Shown here: positions 1 to 6,670 of the stretch, one piece after another
Layout: each line of letters starts with the position of its first letter
How positions within the stretch are numbered: the first letter of the stretch is position 1
Source of the DNA: Thalassobius sp050633445
GTDB taxonomy: Bacteria; Pseudomonadota; Alphaproteobacteria; Rhodobacterales; Rhodobacteraceae
Length of the DNA stretch: 19,562 nt
Direction of reading: 5' to 3'
Assembly (NCBI GenBank): GCA_050633445.1
Contig: JBOEGN010000092.1
Coordinates: 1 to 19,562, forward strand
Position numbers and translations under genes: made by a program
Notes under the pieces: generated by a model
Told to the model about the DNA's origin: nothing
Database searches by the model: none
What the model saw: only the letters and a program-made list of their open reading frames with translations

Positions 1-658
1 TGGCTATGAGTCCTGAGCCTAGCACATGCTTGAACTCCATCTGTTTCAGCCGGGCAAAGTCGCCCGGCTTCGGATCAGTCGCATTGCGCCAACCAGGACC
101 AATGTTTGCCGGAACCAAAAAGCCACCAGCTTCCATTCTTTCGGTTGCGATGTCGTTGAAGAACTCATCGGGGCCGGTGAAATTCTGCAAACTGTCGCAG
201 GTGATCAAGGTTCCGCCGTGCCGTTCCAGACGAAGGATCGCCTCAGGCGCGCTGGTCGTCTGGAAGACGAAAACTGAGGACGCCGTGCAAGGCCCAGGTT
301 CACCTGCGACAAGCGGATGGGTCACTTCCTCGCCGCGCGAGAACTCCATGCCCGGGACGGCCCAGAAATCCGCGTCGTAGCGGTCCAGATAGAAGGCATC
401 GTCGCGGCCATGGTGGGCCCCCAGCTTGACGACATTGCGCACGGGGCCTAGCGCGTCCAGCGCGTCCAGTCCGTCTTCGTCAAGGCGCACGGAATTGAAG
501 AGCGTCAGAGCGTCGCCGTCATGCACGATCGTCATGTTGCGGCTGAAGTGCATGGCCGCGTCACCCTCTCCGATCGCCATTTGCCCGGTGACCACAAATA
601 GACTGGGAAGAACTTCGCGGATGTCTCCGGTCGGTAGATGCGGTGGAAACTCAGTCAT
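1..658 (-). CDS. Metallo-beta-lactamase-fold-like protein, 3' end cut by the window edge
   Basis: The reading frame is open from ATG 658 to the left edge (219 codons, no stop), so the C-terminus is missing. The middle of the protein, LGAHHGRDDAFY at residues 79-90, sits where metallo-beta-lactamase-fold hydrolases have their HxHxDH metal motif. Here the motif is altered (HHGRDD), so metal binding and catalysis are uncertain. A second block, GGTLITCDSLQN at 148-159, resembles the later aspartate strand of the fold. An AGGA sits about 10 bases before the start. It is the last gene visible in the dehalogenase operon, 36 bases after the DUF427 gene. No signal peptide is seen. The fold assignment is inferred from motif layout, and the substrate is unknown. 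Confidence 0.6.
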   Translation of the reverse strand, partial: MTEFPPHLPTGDIREVLPSLFVVTGQMAIGEGDAAMHFSRNMTIVHDGDALTLFNSVRLDEDGLDALDALGPVRNVVKLGAHHGRDDAFYLDRYDADFWAVPGMEFSRGEEVTHPLVAGEPGPCTASSVFVFQTTSAPEAILRLERHGGTLITCDSLQNFTGPDEFFNDIATERMEAGGFLVPANIGPGWRNATDPKPGDFARLKQMEFKHVLGSGLIA

Positions 659-694
659 AGAGAGCGGTCCTTTTTTGGTAGGGTGTGGTCGCCG

Positions 695-1108
695 TCAAAG
701 AGGCGCGGTTTCAATGGCGAAGTGCAATGGATCAAAGGCAACATGGCCTTGGAGCGAGGCCGCGATATCCAGTGGCTCTGGGTGGCTCCAGGCCGCATTA
801 GCGACGATGATTGAGCCTGCAGCATCAACGAGATCAAAGTAGGACGCATCACCTTTGAGCGGGCAGTGGGTCGTCAATTGGCCCGATCTAAGGTCGGTAC
901 AAATATCGCGGCTGGGCAAGTAGAGCACCGGCTCATACACATCTGTGCCCACCTCGATGACGCGAAGCGCGTCATTTGAGACAGCCAGCACCAGGTTCTC
1001 GTGGTAAATGCTGACCTGCCCGGCGACGCGCTGCACCCACATGAAGTGCGTCGGCACGGACGGATTGTGGATGCTTTTGCCCGGAAGGTTTGCAATGAAA
1101 CACGCCAT
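695..1108 (-). CDS. DUF427 domain protein
   Basis: A 137-residue soluble protein with the DUF427 (PF04248) pattern: a strand with YLPSRDI at 63-69, then HCPLKGDASYF at 81-91, AAWSHPEPL at 105-113 and GHVAF at 121-125. The family has a compact beta fold and no agreed function; the conserved CPxKG and AAW.y..P blocks probably line a ligand pocket. The length is normal for a single-domain member. It starts 3 bases after the stop of the upstream membrane protein gene, so it is almost certainly co-transcribed with it and likely translationally coupled. Family assignment is firm from motifs; no role should be inferred beyond its place in the dehalogenase operon. Confidence 0.85.
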   Translation of the reverse strand: MACFIANLPGKSIHNPSVPTHFMWVQRVAGQVSIYHENLVLAVSNDALRVIEVGTDVYEPVLYLPSRDICTDLRSGQLTTHCPLKGDASYFDLVDAAGSIIVANAAWSHPEPLDIAASLQGHVAFDPLHFAIETAPL

Positions 1109-1111
1109 GGT

Positions 1112-1522
1112 TCAAACCTCGCTTGCACGCTTACGACCGCGTCCTGTCGCAAGCACGAGATAGAGGTCACGCATGTCGAAGATCAGTGACGCGACCATGA
1201 CCAGAGAGGCGACCGCCAACCAGACGGTATAGGGTTGCGAGAAATCAGCGCCGCCTGAGAATTCAGTCGCCAAAATATAAGCAACCAGTGGTCTCCAAAG
1301 CGGGATGTGCGTCGCGCCAAGCACATAGATATTCTGGAACATCCCGAACAAGACGATCGCGACCAGAAGCGAGGCAATCGCAGACAGAAAGACCAACAAT
1401 GCCGCTGTGTGAGAGAACATGAACACCGCTCCGCCGACCACCAGAACAAGGGTCATGAAGTTGAGCCATGCGCGCACCAATGGGGTGGTTTCGGCCTGAA
1501 CGGCAGTTAACATTTGTTTCAT
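1112..1522 (-). CDS. Small integral membrane protein, unknown
   Basis: A 136-residue protein with three clear hydrophobic segments (about 20-36, 40-61 and 98-116) and a weaker one near 74-86, followed by a basic tail (GRGRKRASEV) that probably stays in the cytoplasm. I do not recognise the family. No cofactor or catalytic motif stands out. It lies 54 bases after the stop of another four-helix membrane protein and 3 bases before the DUF427 start, so it belongs to the same run. The pair of small membrane proteins between a Tat-exported enzyme and soluble proteins could form a membrane module, but that is only a guess from neighbourhood. Confidence 0.8.
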   Translation of the reverse strand: MKQMLTAVQAETTPLVRAWLNFMTLVLVVGGAVFMFSHTAALLVFLSAIASLLVAIVLFGMFQNIYVLGATHIPLWRPLVAYILATEFSGGADFSQPYTVWLAVASLVMVASLIFDMRDLYLVLATGRGRKRASEV

Positions 1523-1576
1523 CTCGATCTCCTTTGATTGGCCCGGACCCGACGAAGCGGGTTCCGGGCAGATAGC

Positions 1577-1981
1577 TCAGGCGCTTTGTGGCTGAGCCGG
1601 ATCTTTGGACGCACGTTTGAACACCTGCAGCGCGAATTCGGCCACAGCGAACAACACAACTGCGGGCACCATGACGCGGAGGGTGGCGGGGTCCGCTCCA
1701 TCGACGAAAATCCCGATGATGCGGATCACGATCGACACCAGAAAGAACAGTGCAGCGGGTGCAAGGAACACGAAATCCCTTTTGACGGCTCCGATGGCCG
1801 ACAAGACCCCAAGCGTGATGAAGGTGGCGGCCTGCAGTCGGACGTTCGTGAGGCCATAGTCGCCGATTGGTTCGTAGCCCCGCGCTGCAGCAGCGCCTGA
1901 AGGATTGAAAAGATAGATCGCCGCGAAGGCGAAGAGCGCCAAGGCAAGAAGTCCAGACAGGATTTGAGCCGTTTTCAACAT
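1577..1981 (-). CDS. Small four-helix membrane protein (DUF4345-like)
   Basis: A 134-residue protein with four predicted transmembrane helices (about 5-25, 47-66, 70-93, 102-120). The pattern FNPSG at 25-29 after helix 1 and a TNVRLQAATFITLGVL stretch at the start of helix 2 resembles DUF4345-type membrane proteins, which also have an N-P turn and an N-x-R-x2-A helix start. That assignment is tentative. The C-terminal tail (FKRASKDPAQPQSA) is polar. It starts 35 bases after the dehalogenase stop, suggesting co-transcription. Function unknown. Confidence 0.8.
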   Translation of the reverse strand: MLKTAQILSGLLALALFAFAAIYLFNPSGAAAARGYEPIGDYGLTNVRLQAATFITLGVLSAIGAVKRDFVFLAPAALFFLVSIVIRIIGIFVDGADPATLRVMVPAVVLFAVAEFALQVFKRASKDPAQPQSA

Positions 1982-2016
1982 GGTTTCGTCTTTCAGTTTG
2001 AGGATAAGTTTGGGCG

Positions 2017-2958
2017 TCAGACGCGGGTCAGCCAGTCGGCCAGGCCTTCGCCGATTTCATCGGGGTATTGTTCCTGGATGAAGTGGCCACCTTCGCCCAG
2101 ATAGACCGCCTCGATGTTCGTCAGGTTGGCCTTGATCCATTCAGCCGCGTCTATCGGGATCACTGCGCCTGGGCTGACGTGGAACATCAGCTTAGGAAAT
2201 GTGCTGTCAGCAACGAAATCCGAGTTGGCCTGAACGATCTCATGGACATCAGCTGGGCTGCCACCCATCGGGATTTCACGGGGCCAATCGAGAATGATCT
2301 GACGCGATGCAGGCGTGGGGAAAGGCCGGTTGTACTCGGTCATCACCTCTTCGCTCAAACCGGCACCGTCGTGGCGCATGAAGGCGTCGAGGAAGAGGTT
2401 TTGTTCAAGGATCATTTGCTCGCCCACACCTTCGGTGCGGATGCCCGTCATGAACTGCACCATCTCGGGGCCCAGCACATTCATGTCCTTGATCGGCATA
2501 AACGGAGGCGCCATGGCTTCCATGAAGGCAACAGCGGCGATCCGCTCGGGCCGCGTTCTTGCGTAGTGCCAACCCAGGGCAGACCCCCAGTCGTGGATCA
2601 CCAGAACGGCGTCTTGCAAATCGAGGCTGTCGAGGAAGGCATGCAAGTATTCTGCGCTCTCCCGATAGGTTTCGATCATTCCAGGTTTGTCGCTGTCGCC
2701 CATGCCCATCAAATCCGGCGCAATGGCACGGTGGCCGTCGGTGACATAGGGGATGATATTGCGCCACAGATAAGACGAGGCTGGATTGCCGTGAAGGAAC
2801 ACGACGGGGCGGCCTGCGCCTTCGTCGACATAGGCCATCTCATGACCCAGCACGGTTGCGCGTTTCTTCTCGAAGGGCATCGCCAGGCCGGGCACCGGAG
2901 CAATGGCGGCAACAGCAGTCGCTGCGGCTGTGGTTTTAAGGAAAGTTCGGCGTTTCAT
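2017..2958 (-). CDS. Tat-exported haloalkane dehalogenase (HLD-II type)
   Basis: A 313-residue alpha/beta hydrolase predicted to cleave carbon-halogen bonds of haloalkanes to an alcohol plus halide (EC 3.8.1.5). The haloalkane dehalogenase signature is nearly complete: HGNPASSYLWRNI at 56-68 with halide-binding Asn58, nucleophile elbow HDWGSALG with Asp123 and halide-binding Trp124, catalytic acid Glu147 in AFMEAMAPP, and base His292 in GGHFIQEQYPD. An Asp-His-Glu triad plus Asn-Trp halide pair is the HLD-II arrangement (LinB/DhaA). Residues 1-28 form a twin-arginine signal (RRTFLK, hydrophobic run, GLAMP), so the enzyme should be periplasmic, whereas characterised relatives are mostly cytoplasmic. 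It heads a minus-strand run of at least five genes and is divergent from a LysR-type regulator. The substrate cannot be read from sequence; a related hydrolase activity remains possible. Confidence 0.88.
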   Translation of the reverse strand: MKRRTFLKTTAAATAVAAIAPVPGLAMPFEKKRATVLGHEMAYVDEGAGRPVVFLHGNPASSYLWRNIIPYVTDGHRAIAPDLMGMGDSDKPGMIETYRESAEYLHAFLDSLDLQDAVLVIHDWGSALGWHYARTRPERIAAVAFMEAMAPPFMPIKDMNVLGPEMVQFMTGIRTEGVGEQMILEQNLFLDAFMRHDGAGLSEEVMTEYNRPFPTPASRQIILDWPREIPMGGSPADVHEIVQANSDFVADSTFPKLMFHVSPGAVIPIDAAEWIKANLTNIEAVYLGEGGHFIQEQYPDEIGEGLADWLTRV

Positions 2959-3062
2959 CTTGTCTCCTGTTTGCGTGATGTCCTCGAAGATACGGATTGA
3001 AATATCGCCATGAAATGATCCAAATTTCCCATTATGGTCAGAAATCTAACCACGAGGATGTG
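2959..3062. promoter_or_regulatory. Divergent dehalogenase/LysR control region
   Basis: This 104-base gap separates the divergent starts of the dehalogenase operon and the LysR-type gene. LysR-type proteins usually bind such a region, repressing their own gene and activating the divergent one in response to a co-inducer. I see AT-rich stretches around 2990-3045, but no clear palindromic T-N11-A site that I would defend. GAGGA at 3054-3058 is the LysR gene's ribosome binding site. Confidence 0.5.
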
Positions 3063-3947
3063 ATGGACTGGACAGGCATGCCGTTCTTTTTGGCCGCTGT
3101 GAGGGCTGGAACACTTCGTGGCGCGGCCGAAACGACGGGGGCAACCCATGCGACCGTCAAGCGCCACATCGAGGTGCTTGAAAACAGCTACGGCGTGCAG
3201 CTTTTCCGGCGGACCCGTCGCGGGCTGGAACTGACGTCAGCCGGGCGCACCCTTTTGCCAGTCGTCGAGGAAGCTGAATTGAAAGTGATGGAGGCGCGCA
3301 AGCGGGTTCAAGGCCTCGACAAGGAAGAGGCCGGTGTGGTTCGGTTTTCGACGACCGGCACTTTGGTCTATGAAATCGCTGCCCCGATCCTTGCGCGGTT
3401 CTGCAAAGCATATCCGGAAATTGATCTTGAGGTCCGTGTCTCTGATCGGTTCGAGGACATCAATCGTCTGCAGACAGATGTGTCGCTAAGGTACGCCCAA
3501 GATGTGAACGATGACGTCATTGCGCGTAAGCTTTACCCCATGGCCCTCGTTCCGATTGCCAGCCGAGCTTACATCGAAACACACCTTCCGCTTGCAGGAC
3601 CAAAAGGCGAAGGCCTCACATGGATTGGCTGGGAAACGGCAGACGGACAGCCGGACTGGCTGGCAAGATCGGCGTTCCCCGAGGCTGACGTGCGACATGC
3701 AACAACCGATCCCGTCTTGCAGCTATCTCTGGCGCGGCAGGGCTTGGGGGTCATCAATTCGTCCGTCTACTTCACAACCGTTTACCCCGAGTTGATTCCC
3801 CTTCCCGGTGTGACCCCAAAACTGGATCGGAATCTTTGGTTGTTATTCCATTCGGAGTTGCGACGAACGGTTCGGGTGCGAAGGTTCATTGATTTCCTGA
3901 GCAAGGAACTCATCGAATTGAAGCCATTGTTGCAGGCTGGGGCCTGA
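3063..3947 (+). CDS. LysR-type transcriptional regulator
   Basis: A 294-residue regulator. Residues 5-64 form the winged helix-turn-helix (FFLAAVRAGTLRGAAE, then VKRHIEVLENSYGVQLFRR, ending in the TSAGRTLL wing), followed by a linker helix and a periplasmic-binding-like effector domain from about 90 (VVRFSTTG) to 285. I chose ATG 3063 rather than an upstream in-frame ATG at 2997 because GAGGA lies just before it and the domain starts there; the longer form would add 22 residues of unrelated sequence. The gene is divergent from the haloalkane dehalogenase and is the obvious candidate regulator of that operon. The helix-turn-helix is slightly unusual in having ATHATVKRHIEVLE instead of the common S.pavSr.I..LE pattern, as in a subgroup of proteobacterial members. 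Confidence 0.9.
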   Translation: MDWTGMPFFLAAVRAGTLRGAAETTGATHATVKRHIEVLENSYGVQLFRRTRRGLELTSAGRTLLPVVEEAELKVMEARKRVQGLDKEEAGVVRFSTTGTLVYEIAAPILARFCKAYPEIDLEVRVSDRFEDINRLQTDVSLRYAQDVNDDVIARKLYPMALVPIASRAYIETHLPLAGPKGEGLTWIGWETADGQPDWLARSAFPEADVRHATTDPVLQLSLARQGLGVINSSVYFTTVYPELIPLPGVTPKLDRNLWLLFHSELRRTVRVRRFIDFLSKELIELKPLLQAGA

Positions 3948-4483
3948 TCGCGCGTGGAGGAAGGCTCGATTGTGGCCTTCAAAGAACAGACAACCAAGCG
4001 GGTTGTACCCCATTCCTGCCATCTCCAAAGCCGACATTCGTGTATGACGCAGCATTGGTCGGTCTGGGCTCGAAGCTGCCTTGCGGTGGTGCAGCACGCA
4101 GTTTTCGCCCTGGACCGACCATGTCGGTGTCACTGGCCGGCCGGTTCCAGCCCAAACTCGACATTCAAGAGGGATGCAAACCGCCCTGTGCTGCGGCTGC
4201 GTGATCCCCGGTCGAACTTCTCCAGAGCGGACCTTCAGGCCTGCGCAACTGACCAGAGCAATGCTGCGCTCGGTACAGATGTCAGCGAAGCGCAGGTAGC
4301 GAACTTTGCAAAGTCATTGCCAGTTCACGAAACCAGACCTTCACGCTATGCGCTGTGAATTCGGGTTTTGAGCTAAAATTGACCGATGCTGCAACGTGCC
4401 ATTCCCCCGATGTTTGGAGTGCGAACGCATCCATAGAGAGGGCCCATGTTGTATTCCGTTGGAACCTGATCTAGATTTATGCG
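3948..4483. other. Gene-free stretch before the copper operon
   Basis: About 530 bases without a credible gene. Open frames exist on both strands but none has a ribosome site, a recognisable domain or normal amino-acid make-up (runs rich in Cys, Trp, Arg and Ser). It contains repeat copy A (4046-4096), preceded by AAAGCCGACATTC at 4027-4039, and a weak stem GAAGGC/GCCTTC with a 9-base loop at 3960-3980 that lacks a T tract. The promoter of the copper operon should lie near its right end, but I could not identify a convincing copper-responsive operator. Confidence 0.6.
4046..4096 (+). repeat. Degenerate intergenic repeat, copy A
   Basis: This stretch matches the reverse complement of 8141-8191 without gaps. 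The 31 bases from GGGCTC at 4066 agree at 26 positions, including AAGCTNCCTTGCGG. The 20 bases before it agree at 11, including a shared CGCAGCA. A further AAAGCNGACATTC element lies near both copies, 5' of copy A and further away on the other side of copy B. The copies are in opposite orientation, one on each side of the copper operon. No coding or transposase signal is visible inside. It looks like a dispersed intergenic element rather than an insertion sequence. Confidence 0.5.
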
Positions 4484-4852
4484 ATGAAAGCTGTAAGACA
4501 CGCAATTTCTGTGTTGATGATGACGGTCCTGTGTTTTTCGCTTGGACTGGGTAGCGCTGCGCATGCGTTGTCGACGGGCTGCATTGGTGGGCATTGCGAT
4601 GGCGGCGCAGATGTGTCGGTGGACAACCACCATATTGGACATACGCCGTTCATGATGGCCAAAGAAGTTCTCCAGGATTCTGACAGCGCGGCAACGGATG
4701 GGTGTAGTCCACTTCTGTGTAATGTTTTGCTTCTCAACTCGGAGCGGTCCGTTGCGGAATTTGACCAGACCGAGACTATTTTGGCCTGGCAGATAAAGCA
4801 GCTTTCGCCCCTCGAAGAACCGGAAACCCCCGACAGGCCACCTAACCCCTGA
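4484..4852 (+). CDS. Secreted Cys/His-rich small protein, first gene of the copper operon
   Basis: A 122-residue protein with an N-terminal signal peptide (hydrophobic residues 7-26, likely cut after AHA at about 28). The mature part has possible soft-metal ligands: CIGGHCDGG at 33-41, NHHIGH at 48-53, and CSPLLCN at 74-80. Two Cys pairs plus the His cluster suggest copper binding or a periplasmic disulfide fold. I do not recognise a named family, though short secreted Cys/His proteins are frequent in copper-resistance clusters. The ribosome site is weak. It is followed after about 100 bases by the cytochrome c gene on the same strand. The copper-related role is inferred from residues plus neighbours. 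Confidence 0.7.
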   Translation: MKAVRHAISVLMMTVLCFSLGLGSAAHALSTGCIGGHCDGGADVSVDNHHIGHTPFMMAKEVLQDSDSAATDGCSPLLCNVLLLNSERSVAEFDQTETILAWQIKQLSPLEEPETPDRPPNP

Positions 4853-4950
4853 AACAGATTTCCGACGCCGTTCGAGCAAGTTGAGCGACGTTCTGATACG
4901 CCGCAATTTCCTTGCGGTTTCTCTCTGTTTCACAAGGTTAGGACCCTTAC

Positions 4951-5382
4951 ATGAACCGAAAATATCTGATGATCGGCGCTTGCGCCGTGGTGGCCGTTGC
5001 GAGCTACATTTTTCTCCAACCCACCCAAGGCAACGACGATACGCCATCGCCGACGGTCAAAGGCGATGCCCTCGTGGCGATCCAGATGCCGCCTATCGAC
5101 GGAAATGCCGCCATTGGCCAGCGTATATTTGAGTCGGCCTGTTTGGCTTGCCACGGAACCAATGCGGTTGGCGTTGATGGCGCGGGACCTCCGTTGATCC
5201 ATAAGATTTATGAGCCCAGCCACCATGCTGACGAAGCCTTTCAACGCGCCGTGGCAATGGGTGTCCGAAGCCATCACTGGCGCTTTGGCAACATGCCAGC
5301 AGTTAAGGGGCTGACCCGAGGCGATGTTGCCATGGTCATCGCCTATGTCCGCGAAATTCAACGCGCCAACGGAATTAACTGA
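4951..5382 (+). CDS. Membrane-anchored class I cytochrome c
   Basis: A 143-residue protein. Residues 5-22 form an uncleaved or cleavable hydrophobic N-terminal segment that places the rest in the periplasm. One haem c site is present, CLACH at 64-68, with a likely axial Met115 in the GNMPAV loop, and the C-terminal helix (GDVAMVIAYVREIQ) is typical of small class I cytochromes. AGGA precedes the start. Sitting between copper-binding proteins and a multicopper oxidase, it may pass electrons to or from the periplasmic copper-handling enzymes; that is an inference. The family is clear, the redox partner is not. Confidence 0.9.
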   Translation: MNRKYLMIGACAVVAVASYIFLQPTQGNDDTPSPTVKGDALVAIQMPPIDGNAAIGQRIFESACLACHGTNAVGVDGAGPPLIHKIYEPSHHADEAFQRAVAMGVRSHHWRFGNMPAVKGLTRGDVAMVIAYVREIQRANGIN

Positions 5383-5406
5383 ACATCGTTACGAAAAGGA
5401 AAAACT

Positions 5407-5796
5407 ATGAAACTGGTAACTCTGACTGCTCTAATAACACTTTCGGCCTCAACCCTATTTGCGCATTCCAGCGCAGAATCCTCGTTGCCCGCGAATGGCG
5501 CAGTACTGAAAGAAGCCCCTCAGGAACTGATGCTACAGCTCTCTGACAAAGTGCGGATGACCCGTGTCGAAATGACCTACCATCAGGGCATGATGCATGA
5601 GGGAGGAATGATGGGCCAGATGCACGAGGGCCAAATGATGATGAACCTGGAGGTTGGTGATCAGACTGATTTCCGCAGTGAATTTCACATACCGATGCAA
5701 ATGATGGGCCACGGCACATATGAGGTTGAATGGCGCGGGCTTGGGATCGACGGCCATCCTGTTCAGGGCATGTTCATGTTCGAAGTGACCGAATGA
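5407..5796 (+). CDS. copC: CopC-family periplasmic copper-binding protein with Met/His-rich insertion
   Basis: A 129-residue CopC-domain protein. The signal peptide (1-19) ends in LFA, so the mature chain would begin with His20, the N-terminal copper(II) ligand of CopC. The partner ligands Asp115 and His117 are present in IDGHPVQG. The early motif SLPANGAVLKEAPQELMLQLSDKV is standard CopC. Between the first strands is an unusual loop, about residues 56-79, that contains eight Met and three His, expected to bind Cu(I) or Ag(I). A second Met-rich patch, PMQMMGHG, lies at 96-103. A strong AAGGA precedes the start. The stop overlaps the copD start (ATGA), indicating translational coupling. Confidence 0.93.
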   Translation: MKLVTLTALITLSASTLFAHSSAESSLPANGAVLKEAPQELMLQLSDKVRMTRVEMTYHQGMMHEGGMMGQMHEGQMMMNLEVGDQTDFRSEFHIPMQMMGHGTYEVEWRGLGIDGHPVQGMFMFEVTE

Positions 5797-6662
5797 TGCC
5801 CGATATTTGGGGAATCTACTCGATCTCAGCGAAACTGATGCTCTATATCGGTGTCATCGGGGCAACCGGCTTGGTCCTCGTTTGGGCTGCTTTTAGAGAT
5901 TTGATGTCATCTTTGGATAACCGGATTCGGGTGCAGATAGTCCTCTTAGCGGTGCTTGCTATTGTCGCATCTGTCGTTGGCTTCATGCTAAACGGAGCCG
6001 CTCTGACAGGCGGAGCTGACGGGATGGTTGATCCCGAAATGCTTGGGCTGTTGTGGCAGACGCCGGTTGGGGGCGTTCTGATCTTTCGGGTCGCTGGAGC
6101 GGCACTGATTATCCTTGGTGTGTTTATACCTCTTGTCGGCCAGTGGATTGCGCTTGCCGGAGGTATTCTTGCGCTGTGGTCCTTTGCCCGGATCGGACAT
6201 GTGCCCGAGTTAGAGCAAACCGGCGTCCGCTTTCTGTTGCTGCTGCATCTATTGGGCATCGCATTCTGGGTCGGCGTCCTGGGGCCGCTGCGCACTCTGT
6301 CGCAACGGCCGGAACATCTCAAGAATGCAGCAACACTCGGCCATCGGTTCGGCCAATCAGCTTCGCTCATCGTCCCGATGCTGGTTGTGGTGGGTTTTAT
6401 GATGGCCTGGTTCTTGTTGGGGGATTTGAACGCGCTTGTCTCAACAGCTTATGGACACACCCTTCTGATCAAGCTGGTGCTGGTAGGCGCAATTCTGATG
6501 CTGGCTGCCGCGAATAAGCTCCGCTTCGTTCCCGCCATGCAATCCGGGGACGAAAAGGCCGCGCGCCACCTGGTGCGTTCCATCGAAATTGAAACTGCGG
6601 TCATTCTTGTCGTGCTTACGGCGACGGCAACGCTCACCAGCGTTCTGACCCTACCGAATTGA
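5793..6662 (+). CDS. copD: CopD-family copper-resistance membrane protein
   Basis: A 289-residue polytopic inner-membrane protein with about eight hydrophobic helices. The CopD signature is visible near the C-terminus as YGHTLLIKLVLVGAIL followed by AANKLRFVP at 238-246. His136, His152 and His222 lie at helix ends where copper ligands are expected. CopD is thought to take copper from CopC and move it across the inner membrane. I use ATG 5793, which overlaps the copC stop in ATGA, in preference to an in-frame extension into copC. The stop lies 8 bases before the oxidase start, so transcription is shared. Confidence 0.92.
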   Translation: MMPDIWGIYSISAKLMLYIGVIGATGLVLVWAAFRDLMSSLDNRIRVQIVLLAVLAIVASVVGFMLNGAALTGGADGMVDPEMLGLLWQTPVGGVLIFRVAGAALIILGVFIPLVGQWIALAGGILALWSFARIGHVPELEQTGVRFLLLLHLLGIAFWVGVLGPLRTLSQRPEHLKNAATLGHRFGQSASLIVPMLVVVGFMMAWFLLGDLNALVSTAYGHTLLIKLVLVGAILMLAAANKLRFVPAMQSGDEKAARHLVRSIEIETAVILVVLTATATLTSVLTLPN

Positions 6663-6670
6663 GGTATTCC

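Noticed and set aside
2068..3000. Long plus-strand open frame (310 codons) opposite the haloalkane dehalogenase
   Set aside because: It is an antisense shadow of a gene with a complete active site; it has no ribosome site and no recognisable domain.
2981..3058. TCCTCG and CGAGGA as a possible LysR operator
   Set aside because: The halves are over 70 bases apart, and the right half is the ribosome binding site, so the match is probably chance.
3960..3980. Possible terminator after the LysR gene
   Set aside because: The stem is six pairs with a nine-base loop and no T tract on either side, so support is too weak to list it as a terminator.
4373..5047. 224-codon minus-strand frame across the start of the copper operon
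   Set aside because: It overlaps two well-supported plus-strand genes, and its composition is rich in Arg, Cys and His without any motif.
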